Below are positions 1 through 5,713 of a DNA stretch of 7,148 nucleotides, piece by piece (within the stretch, counting starts at the first letter, position 1; each line of letters begins with the position of its first letter). Where the stretch lies: positions 1-7,148 of the forward strand of contig NZ_DYZA01000111.1 of NCBI RefSeq assembly GCF_020741395.1, read 5' to 3'. The notes under the pieces are model-generated. The model was not told where the DNA came from. It made no database searches and saw only the letters and a program-made list of their open reading frames with translations. A program made the translations under genes and the position numbers. This DNA comes from Mailhella massiliensis. Lineage in GTDB: Bacteria > Desulfobacterota > Desulfovibrionia > Desulfovibrionales > Desulfovibrionaceae.

Positions 1-2
1 AA

Positions 3-116
3 ATCATGTTCGGCCGACTCAAGGATTGGCGCAGAATAGCCATGCGTTATGACCGTTGTGCCCACACGTTCTTTTCGGCTATTTGTCTCGCTGCCATTGT
101 CATCTTTTATATTTAA
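3..116 (+). CDS. IS5-family transposase, C-terminal fragment (cut by window edge)
   Basis: This is the last 37 codons of a DDE transposase that catalyses movement of the insertion sequence. The frame reads MFGRLKDWRRIAMRYDRC from position 6, continues AHTFFSAICLAAIVIFYI, and ends at TAA (114-116). The string of F-x-x-L-K-x-W-R-R-I-A-x-R-Y-D followed by A-x-x-F-x-x-A-I is the hallmark C-terminus of IS5-family transposases (IS427-like group): it contains the post-catalytic-Glu basic helix. The catalytic Asp and Glu residues lie upstream of the window. Whether the complete gene is intact cannot be judged. Confidence 0.85.
   Translation: MMFGRLKDWRRIAMRYDRCAHTFFSAICLAAIVIFYI
83..113 (+). promoter_or_regulatory. 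Possible outward promoter in the IS end
   Basis: TTGTCT (83-88, 4/6 match to the sigma70 -35) is followed after 19 bp by TATATT (108-113, 5/6 match to the -10). It points toward the LysR gene. The spacing is longer than the 17-bp optimum and the site overlaps transposase codons, so it may be fortuitous. It is the best candidate for regulator transcription because only about 30 bp of non-IS sequence precede the LysR start codon. Confidence 0.25.
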
Positions 117-160
117 TGAGTCCTGAACCTAATCGTGCTACAGAATGGGGATACTCCGCT

Positions 161-1090
161 ATGAATATCAAGCAGTTGGAATATTTTATCGGAGCTGCGA
201 AAAGTTCTTCCCTCAATGAGGCCGCCGCCCGGGTGTTCATTACGCAGCCAGCACTGAGCGCTTCTCTGGCCAGCCTTGAGAATGAAATGGGGGTATCGCT
301 GTTTTCCAAGCAGAAAAAAGGGATAGAATTGACGCCCGAGGGGGTGGAGTTCTTTTTTCATGCCCAAAAGATGCTTGAGCTGTATAAAGGCATGGGCGCG
401 CTGGCGGAAAGATCTCTCAGAAATGTTTCGGGAAACGTCACTATTTTTGCCATTCCCTCTCTGAGTCGGTCTCTTCTGGTGGCTGTTTCCAAGTACGTTT
501 TCAAGAATTATCCGTCCATTCGCTTAAAAATCGTGGAGAGTACCAATACGTTTCAGAATGAGGAGAATGGCGACGGCCTGTACCTGCTCTGTCGTCCTCA
601 TTCCCGTCTCGAAGAATTGCAGGTTCGTGCGGAGGAACAGGGCTTCCTGTATGAGGAGCTTATGGACGACCAGAGCAGGGTGTACGTCAATACCGGCAAT
701 TCCCTTGCGAAAAAGGAAGAGTTGAGCCTTGCGGATCTGGAAGGCCTTTCCCTTGTGCAGATAGAGGATGCGGACAAGCTCAGTGAATACCCCTATGCAG
801 GCATACAGGCCTATTTCCGGCCGGGTGTGTATTCTTTTTCCTCCAATGAGTCCATGTTGGAGGTCATCAAGGAAAATACCGATATGGCGGGAGTGTATTC
901 CTCACTGCTTATGCTGAATTCCCATTATGATCAGCGGGTAAAGGCAATGCGCGTCGCCGATTTTCCCATGCCCGTGAGATTCGTCATGTGCTCGCGCTTC
1001 GGCGGCGACCATGCCGCCCTGGAGTGCGTGAGAAATACCGTCCGTTACTTTTTCCTCCGCTATCAGAATCAGCTTTCTTCCGGCATCTGA
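161..1090 (+). CDS. LysR-type transcriptional regulator
   Basis: This is a 309-residue DNA-binding regulator, the usual length for the LysR family. Residues 1-60 form the winged helix-turn-helix: the N-terminus MNIKQLEYFIGAAKSSSLNE, then A-A-A-R-V-F-I-T-Q-P-A-L-S as recognition region, then L-E-x-E-x-G-V-x-L-F and L-T-P-E-G. Residues 61-90 are the linker helix and about 91-300 the effector-binding domain, too divergent to name the inducer. I chose the ATG at 161 because family members begin right at this point; the frame stays open back to about 56, but that stretch is transposase DNA in another frame. The Shine-Dalgarno site is poor (GGGG about 10 bp upstream). The gene converges on the leftward operon with 19 bp between stop codons, an unusual place for a LysR gene, which normally diverges from its targets. 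Control of this operon is plausible but inferred. Confidence 0.93.
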   Translation: MNIKQLEYFIGAAKSSSLNEAAARVFITQPALSASLASLENEMGVSLFSKQKKGIELTPEGVEFFFHAQKMLELYKGMGALAERSLRNVSGNVTIFAIPSLSRSLLVAVSKYVFKNYPSIRLKIVESTNTFQNEENGDGLYLLCRPHSRLEELQVRAEEQGFLYEELMDDQSRVYVNTGNSLAKKEELSLADLEGLSLVQIEDADKLSEYPYAGIQAYFRPGVYSFSSNESMLEVIKENTDMAGVYSSLLMLNSHYDQRVKAMRVADFPMPVRFVMCSRFGGDHAALECVRNTVRYFFLRYQNQLSSGI

Positions 1091-1101
1091 CGCCTCCGGA
1101 A
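1078..1101. terminator. Inverted repeat between the convergent genes
   Basis: TTCCGG (1078-1083) and CCGGAA (1096-1101) form a 6-bp perfect inverted repeat with a 12-nt loop, spanning the LysR stop codon and ending 8 bp before the stop of the leftward hydrolase gene. It is in the right place for a bidirectional 3' end. No T-tract follows on either strand, so it does not qualify as a good intrinsic terminator. It may act weakly or only protect mRNA ends. Confidence 0.3.
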
Positions 1102-1109
1102 CGCAGGGA

Positions 1110-2777
1110 TTATGCTGTCTCTATACAGGGGAGAGCAAGAAAGGCGTCGAAGTTTCCGCCTATATGCAGCACATGGGTTCCCCGGTTGAAGTTTTCCTCT
1201 GCAGGCATGTCGGGAAACTCTGGCCGTACGAGCAGGTCGTGTCCGCAGACGACCAGCTCCAGCACTTCTCCCCGGTTCCAGCGCATGGACATGGGCCAGA
1301 AGCCGATGCATACGGGAACGATTTCGCCTCGACTGAGCTTCTTTTCCTCACGGAAGAAGGGTTCGGGCCGGTATGGCGTAGATTCTTCACTCTCACGCAG
1401 GGAGACGCGCAGCCGTCCGTTGGCTCCGGCGAAGATGCGCCCGGTGACGACCCGGCTGAGCAGAAGGCGGCCTTCGCCGTCGCGTTTGCGTACGAAGGCA
1501 AAAAGATCCATGTCGTCGGAGCCTTCCACTTCCACCCAGAGTTTCAGCATGATGTAGCCAGTGATTTCCATGTCCCGGTCGCACCCTATGCGGAATGTTG
1601 CGTATTCTTCTCCGGGGACGTAGCGTACGGCGGCGCTGTGCGCGAGGGGGGATTCGGAGAGCCGGTTTTGTTCTGCAAGATACAGTCGGCGGTACTGCTG
1701 TCGTTTCAGGGGAAATTCGGATTCGTTGCGGTCGAGTATATCCTCATGCCCTGGATTCAGCACGGCGAGGCGCACGCGCGGGGTATCGGGCCAGTTGTTG
1801 TTGATGCCCTTCAGATAGTAGTCGAAGAAGCGGCGCAGTTCCTCCACATGGTCGGGGTGGTAGTATTCATGCCATTCATGGGTATTGTGCACGCGCAGCC
1901 ATTTTTCCGGCGAGGATATGCGTTCCCATGCGCGGAAGGTGCCGCCGGTATGCACAAGGTTGGTCCATGACGCCACGATGTAGGCCGGGGTGACGATGCG
2001 TTCGAGATCTGCCGTCTTTGAGGCCCAGTATTCGCCGTACAGAGGTTCGCGGTCGATCATGCCCGCAAGGTCTTCCGTCCGGCCGTTGCCGTAGACGTGC
2101 GAAAAAATTTGAGAGGCGAACAGTTTTGCAGGCATCCCTCCCCGGGCGAGATTGTCCCTGTAAAGGTCGGAAGCGCCTTCGCAGGGGGCTATGGCCGCAA
2201 GATGGGGCGGGCGGAGCGCTGCTACGAAATACTGTGTCATGGCCAGCATGGAGGTCCCGCTCAGCCCCACTTTGCCGTTACACCAGGATTGGGCGGCCAG
2301 CCATTCAATGACGTCGTATTCATCCCGGGCTTCCTGCGGCCCCCAGGCCTGAATATCGCCTTCGGACATGAAGACTCCGCGCGGGTCGGGGGAAGCCACC
2401 GCATAGCCGTGCGCCACCCAGTAGGCCGGGTTCGGCCCTTCAAATTTGTTCAAGCCGTCTTCCCATTCCTTTTTCACGTCCATGCGGGTAGGATGGCCGA
2501 ACAGATCCAGCGTAAGCCAGCTTGCCTGCTTGCCGTAGGAGCTCCATCCCATGAGGACCGGAACCTTTTCCGTTCCTACGGGTCGGAAGATATCGACGCG
2601 TATGGTGACGCCGTCGCGCAGGTGGACGGGGATATCTTGTTCGACCAGTATGGGGCAGGTGGTCGCCATGCGGCCTTCTTCCTGCCGGAATCCGGCGGGG
2701 AGGATGAAGGAGTGTTCGTTCAGGCCGGGATACGAGGACGCGCTGATGGGCGTGGAGGGAACAAAAAGAGGGTTCAT
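1110..2777 (-). CDS. CocE/NonD-type alpha/beta hydrolase (peptidase S15 family)
   Basis: A 555-residue probable cytosolic ester or amide hydrolase of the X-Pro dipeptidyl-peptidase/cocaine-esterase family; no signal peptide is visible. Visible order: N-terminal segment with LPAGFRQEEGR (26-36); first strands DIPVHLRDGVTIRVDIFRP (48-66); Y81 in GWSSYGK, the expected oxyanion-hole Tyr; nucleophile elbow GLSGTSM with S176; SWTNLVHTGG (270-279) where the catalytic Asp usually sits; a His-rich stretch with H297 and H300 as candidate catalytic His; FFDYYLKG (317-324); then a C-terminal jelly-roll domain (about 330-550). The Asp position reads Asn273, which is unusual. The start at 2777 has GGAGAAA five to nine bases upstream, and its N-terminal extension resembles that of relatives, so I prefer it to Met37. 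It is the last gene of the leftward set, 121 bp after the flavoprotein gene. The substrate is unknown. Confidence 0.88.
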   Translation of the reverse strand: MNPLFVPSTPISASSYPGLNEHSFILPAGFRQEEGRMATTCPILVEQDIPVHLRDGVTIRVDIFRPVGTEKVPVLMGWSSYGKQASWLTLDLFGHPTRMDVKKEWEDGLNKFEGPNPAYWVAHGYAVASPDPRGVFMSEGDIQAWGPQEARDEYDVIEWLAAQSWCNGKVGLSGTSMLAMTQYFVAALRPPHLAAIAPCEGASDLYRDNLARGGMPAKLFASQIFSHVYGNGRTEDLAGMIDREPLYGEYWASKTADLERIVTPAYIVASWTNLVHTGGTFRAWERISSPEKWLRVHNTHEWHEYYHPDHVEELRRFFDYYLKGINNNWPDTPRVRLAVLNPGHEDILDRNESEFPLKRQQYRRLYLAEQNRLSESPLAHSAAVRYVPGEEYATFRIGCDRDMEITGYIMLKLWVEVEGSDDMDLFAFVRKRDGEGRLLLSRVVTGRIFAGANGRLRVSLRESEESTPYRPEPFFREEKKLSRGEIVPVCIGFWPMSMRWNRGEVLELVVCGHDLLVRPEFPDMPAEENFNRGTHVLHIGGNFDAFLALPCIETA

Positions 2778-2823
2778 CAGTTTCTCCAGAAGGCGGAAGT
2801 TACGGGGCCGGTCTTGATGCGTC

Positions 2824-2856
2824 GTGCGCAGACAGACCCGGGGCCTGCCTGCGCAC
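2824..2856 (-). other. Intercistronic RNA hairpin, 12-bp stem
   Basis: On the leftward transcript GTGCGCAGGCAG pairs with CTGTCTGCGCAC across a 9-nt loop. All 12 positions pair if one G-U wobble is allowed; on the opposite strand the same position is an A-C mismatch, so the structure suits the leftward RNA. No U-tract follows, so it is not a standard intrinsic terminator. It may stabilise or attenuate mRNA between the flavoprotein and hydrolase cistrons. Confidence 0.5.
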
Positions 2857-2866
2857 GCGTCTTGTG

Positions 2867-2886
2867 CCGTCAGGCGTGCCCGACGG
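2867..2886 (-). other. Intercistronic RNA hairpin, 8-bp stem with tetraloop
   Basis: On the leftward transcript CCGTCGGG pairs with CCTGACGG around a CACG tetraloop, one pair being a G-U wobble that becomes an A-C mismatch on the other strand. It lies 12 bases after the stop codon of the flavoprotein gene and 10 bases before the 12-bp hairpin. The lack of a following U-tract argues against a simple rho-independent terminator. Confidence 0.5.
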
Positions 2887-2898
2887 GGAGGGTGGATA

Positions 2899-3876
2899 TC
2901 AATCGAGGGGGATACTGCTCATGCCGGCCATGACGGTGCGACAGTCGGCGATCACAGAATCCATGATTTCCGCCACGGGGCGGATACGCTTCACGAGCGG
3001 GACGATCTGACCCGCCATGACTGCGCCGTGCTCGGTATCGCCTTCGGCCATGGCTTTTTTCAGGGAACTTTCGGCAACGGTGCGAAGCCGTTCGGCGGCT
3101 TCCTGCCGGACATATCCGGCCTCAATGCGGAGTATTTCCTCGGAAAGGGCGTTGGCGATCTGACGGCAGGGTTCTCCGGTGGGAGTGCCGGTAATCACGG
3201 TCTGCATGTCGTCGCATGCCACGACGGCCTTTTTGACGTTGGGATGAACCGGAGTTTCCTCTGCCGCGAGAAATACGGTTCCCATTTCAATGCCTTCGGC
3301 GCCCATGGCCAAGGCCGCAGCCATGCCCCGGCCGTCGGCAATGCCGCCTGCGGCCACGAGAGGTACTTTTTTCAGCACATCCGCGGCCTGGGGAACCAGT
3401 ACCATGGTCGACTCCACAGTCACATGGCCGCCTCCTTCCCAGCCCTTGACGATGACGAGGTCCGCGCCCGCCTTTTCGGCAGTGACGGCGTCACGGATAT
3501 CGCTGGCCTTGACGAGGACTTTGGCGCCCAGTTCGTGCCAGATATCGAAGTATTTTTTCGATAGCGCGTAGTCGAGGCCGATGAGCGTATCAGCGTAAAC
3601 GGCGGGGACCTTTTCTTCCTTCACGACGGCCACGATTTTGTCGAGAATGTCGGAATTCGGGTCCATGATGACGTTGATGGCAAAGGGCTTCTGCGTGAGC
3701 GCCCGTGTGGCCTTTACCTGCTCGAGGACGAAGCCTATGGGCGCAAAGCCTACGCCGAGTACGCCGAGCCCGCCGGCGTTGGATACGGAGGCAACCAGAG
3801 GTGCCGTCGAGGTTCATGCCATGGGGCCCTGGATGATGGGTTTTTCAATACCGAGGATATGGCAGATTCTGTTCAT
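2899..3876 (-). pseudogene. FabK/nitronate-monooxygenase-like FMN protein, broken by an in-frame TGA at codon 21
   Basis: The frame encodes a 325-codon TIM-barrel flavoprotein of the 2-nitropropane dioxygenase / enoyl-ACP reductase II family, which uses FMN to oxidise nitronates or reduce enoyl thioesters. Family marks are present: PIIQGPMA (13-20), AGGLGVLG (34-41), GWEGGGHV with His151 (145-152), GGIADG phosphate-binding loop (177-182), MGTVFLAAEE (198-207) and VMAGQI (286-291). The start at 3876 has AGGAGA five bases upstream, and 325 residues is the normal family length. Codon 21 is TGA (3816-3814), exactly where relatives have Trp in the motif GMAW, so a single TGG-to-TGA change explains it. 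No other lesion is visible. Translation could only resume in frame at Met71, which would lose the N-terminal FMN-contacting strand. It lies 51 bp after the second amidohydrolase gene. Recent pseudogene, sequencing error, or suppressed stop are all possible; whether the native enzyme is FabK or NMO cannot be decided. Confidence 0.85.
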
Positions 3877-3880
3877 ATGT

Positions 3881-3886
3881 TCTCCT
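3881..3886 (-). promoter_or_regulatory. Ribosome binding site of the flavoprotein gene
   Basis: AGGAGA lies 4 bases before the ATG at 3876. It fixes initiation upstream of the in-frame TGA, showing that the stop is inside the coding frame and not in a leader. Confidence 0.75.
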
Positions 3887-3927
3887 GTTGTTTGAAGATA
3901 AGGATTTTCAAAAGGGTGTGTTGAGGC

Positions 3928-4779
3928 TCAACGCATCTGATCTTCAAGATGCAACGCCCGGACGGCGTTGTTGCAGAAGACGTTTCCCAGGATCTCTTCG
4001 CTCAGGCCGAGTTCCATGAAGGACTTTTTCGTGTCGGCGATGGTGGCCAGCGGATAGGCCGTAGAGAAGCAGATACGCTCGCTCAGCATGTTTTTTGCGG
4101 CGCGTACATAGTCCTGATAGCCCGGAGTATTCGGAGTCATGTAGGTGTCGGGCGCGAGGTAGATGTTGTTGCGGCAGAAGGCCACCTGGATGATTTCCGT
4201 CACGAAGGGCCAGCCTGCGTGGGCCGCGATGAGGGTCATGCGGGGGAAACTGACGGCCACCTTGTCCAGTTCCGTGGGGTCGTACAGCTTCAGATCCGGG
4301 GCGAACATACCGCCCCACTGCAGCATGACGGGGACCTGCTCAGCTTCGCATTTTTCATAAATGGCCCAGAGATAACGGTCGTTGCAATGAAGCGGGCCTT
4401 TCTTGCAGAAGGGCAGTTCCATGACGATGCCTTTGCAGGGGCCGTTGTGGACATAGATGTCGATGGTGTCGAAGGCCTTGAGTATGCCGTCGGTGGGGTC
4501 GACCCCGGCCATGCCCACAAAACGGCCCGGGTAGTCGGCAAGCAGCTGCACGAGATCGTCGTTGCTGACGCCGTCGGCGGTGCGAATGGGCACGACGCCC
4601 ATGGTGATTCCGGCCTGATCCATTTCCTCAATGAGCATGGGCATGGATTTTTCACGGGCGGAGGGCGCAAGGCGGCCGCCGTTTTTGTGCATGACGGGCA
4701 CGATGTGTTCCTGGGCCGTGTAGAGGCCCATGTTGCAGATGCTTTTATACGGAGGACGAAGGCGCATATCGATGATCAT
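3928..4779 (-). CDS. Amidohydrolase-fold protein 2, lacking canonical metal ligands
   Basis: A 283-residue TIM-barrel protein of the Amidohydro_2 family (relatives include ACMSD-type decarboxylases and lactonases), probably cytosolic. Its first strand reads MIIDMRLRPPY, where catalytic relatives have D-x-H-x-H; the two metal-binding His are Arg6 and Arg8. The mid-barrel His position falls in VMLQWGG (151-157) and is Gln154. The late metal-binding Asp of the G-x-D-x-P motif is Ala241 in FSTAYPLA. His187 in AAHAGWPF matches the conserved non-ligand active-site His and is kept. Alignment is by eye, so exact equivalences are inferred. It is a diverged paralogue of the upstream gene, sharing the DMR-x-RPPY, MD-x-AGI and YP-x-RF motifs. 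Only 12 bp separate the two genes, so they are translated from one mRNA and may form a hetero-oligomer. GGAGAA precedes the start by about 5 bases. Reaction and substrate are unknown. Confidence 0.88.
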   Translation of the reverse strand: MIIDMRLRPPYKSICNMGLYTAQEHIVPVMHKNGGRLAPSAREKSMPMLIEEMDQAGITMGVVPIRTADGVSNDDLVQLLADYPGRFVGMAGVDPTDGILKAFDTIDIYVHNGPCKGIVMELPFCKKGPLHCNDRYLWAIYEKCEAEQVPVMLQWGGMFAPDLKLYDPTELDKVAVSFPRMTLIAAHAGWPFVTEIIQVAFCRNNIYLAPDTYMTPNTPGYQDYVRAAKNMLSERICFSTAYPLATIADTKKSFMELGLSEEILGNVFCNNAVRALHLEDQMR

Positions 4780-4791
4780 GGTGATTCTCCA

Positions 4792-5679
4792 TCAGTCGAG
4801 AGGAAGGTGGAACAGGCGTGCGGCGGTACGGTACATGACGTCGGGCAGAACTTCTTCGCGCAGGCCGCTGTTCATATAGTAGTTGACGGCGAATTCCAGA
4901 GGAATACCCGGGCATGCCGTGCCGAACATGAGCTTGTCGCGCAGGGTGTAGTTGGCGGCGTCCAGGTACATCTGGCGGCAGTGTGTATTGATGAAGTACA
5001 TGTCGGGCGACAGGTACAGGTTCGGAATGATAAAGGCGGCATGACAGAAACGGTCCACATAAGGATAGGCGCCGTGGCAGCACACGAAATTCACCTTGGG
5101 AAAGTCGCGGCAGGCCTGCAGAAGCGGCTCTATCTGTTCGGCGGGGAAGCCCGGCAGGCTGCCGAAGGTCATGAGCACGGGCAGATCGTGCTGAGCGCAC
5201 TTTTCCAGAATGGGGTAGACGCGTTCTTTGTCGTTCATGAACCAGTTTGGCTGGTCGATATAGGGTTCCAGCATGATGCCGGGCAATGGCCCGTTGACGC
5301 AGAACTTATCGATTTCACTGATATTTTCATCAAGAGTGTTGTACACAGGGGAAAGGCAGGCAATGCCGAGGAAGCGATGGGGATACTCGTTCATGAGATC
5401 CACGAGATCCTGATTGTCGGTCTTTTTCCGGTTGTTGCGAGGGTCTCCCCATGCAGCACGATAGGGAGCTACGCCGATATCGATGCCCGCGCAGTCCATT
5501 TCCCTGATGAAAAGCCCCATGTCCTTGTACAGCAGGGCGGGGGTTGCCGTGGTGTTCGTCATTTTGCGGAACAGGCCCGCAAAGGCGACGTCGTACAGGC
5601 CGAAGGGATACCCTTCATTGAGAAAGCCGCGATAAGGGGGACGGCAACGCATATCGATGATTTTGATACCGTTCTTCAT
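4792..5679 (-). CDS. Amidohydrolase-fold protein 1, lacking canonical metal ligands
   Basis: A 295-residue Amidohydro_2-type TIM barrel. The N-terminal strand is IKIIDMRCRPPYRG, with Arg11 and Arg13 in place of the His pair. The central strand VLMTFGS (168-174) has Thr171 where the third His ligand would sit. His202 in CCHGAYPYV is the retained active-site His. MFGTACPG (251-258) has Ala255 where metal enzymes have Asp. The C-terminus ends with a helix carrying Thr285-Ala-Ala-Arg-Leu-Phe, as in relatives. I chose the ATG at 5679 because a perfect AGGAGGT lies 5 bases upstream; the frame is open to 5724, but that would overlap the permease gene. It follows the permease by 34 bp and precedes its paralogue by 12 bp. 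It contains many Cys residues (positions 12, 63, 108, 127, 161, 190, 200, 201, 212, 234, 256) with no obvious cluster motif. Function unknown: perhaps metal-free hydrolysis, hydration or decarboxylation of the imported acid. Confidence 0.88.
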   Translation of the reverse strand: MKNGIKIIDMRCRPPYRGFLNEGYPFGLYDVAFAGLFRKMTNTTATPALLYKDMGLFIREMDCAGIDIGVAPYRAAWGDPRNNRKKTDNQDLVDLMNEYPHRFLGIACLSPVYNTLDENISEIDKFCVNGPLPGIMLEPYIDQPNWFMNDKERVYPILEKCAQHDLPVLMTFGSLPGFPAEQIEPLLQACRDFPKVNFVCCHGAYPYVDRFCHAAFIIPNLYLSPDMYFINTHCRQMYLDAANYTLRDKLMFGTACPGIPLEFAVNYYMNSGLREEVLPDVMYRTAARLFHLPLD

Positions 5680-5684
5680 GATGA

Positions 5685-5691
5685 ACCTCCT
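5685..5691 (-). promoter_or_regulatory. Strong ribosome binding site deciding the start of amidohydrolase-fold protein 1
   Basis: A perfect AGGAGGT lies 5 bases before the ATG at 5679. It is the strongest such site in the window and supports the shorter start, which leaves a 34-bp gap after the permease stop. Confidence 0.85.
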
Positions 5692-5713
5692 GGAGAATAG
5701 GGGATAGGGACGG

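Larger units (their letters stand above)
1..131 (+). mobile_element. 3' end of an IS5-family insertion sequence
   Basis: The left edge contains the C-terminal tail of an IS5-type transposase followed by a short non-coding tail that should hold the terminal inverted repeat. I place the element's right end near 128-132, around the sequence TGAGTCCTGAACCTAA (117-132), because ends of this look are familiar directly after the stop codon of IS427-like transposases. The exact end cannot be fixed without the other terminus, which lies outside the window. The LysR start codon follows about 30 bp later, so the insertion sits immediately upstream of the regulator. Presence of an IS is well supported by the protein tail; the boundary is inferred. 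Confidence 0.7.

Noticed and set aside
56..160. Longer N-terminus for the LysR regulator from upstream in-frame starts
   Set aside because: The 35 extra residues are encoded by transposase and IS-end DNA in another frame, and LysR proteins start at the equivalent of the ATG at 161.
2824..2886. Rho-independent terminator or repeat element between 2778 and 2898
   Set aside because: The two hairpins are strong but no T-run follows on either strand, and their sequences differ from each other, so neither a standard terminator nor a repeat family is supported.
2097..2933. A 278-codon plus-strand open frame opposite the hydrolase and flavoprotein genes
   Set aside because: It spans parts of two real minus-strand genes and the gap between them, shows no domain, and is a coding shadow.
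3790..3816. Selenocysteine insertion at the in-frame TGA
   Set aside because: A small GGCA/TGCC hairpin with a GGU-containing loop does lie about 9 bases downstream, but the stem is short, the family has Trp here and not Cys or Sec, and TGG-to-TGA is the simplest explanation. Checking for a conserved TGA with a longer stem in relatives would settle it.
3949..5700. A 583-codon open frame on the plus strand opposite both amidohydrolase genes
   Set aside because: It is antisense to two genes with clear family motifs and ribosome binding sites. Its translation is rich in His, Val, Gly and Asp with no recognisable domain, as expected from the reverse of GC-biased third positions.
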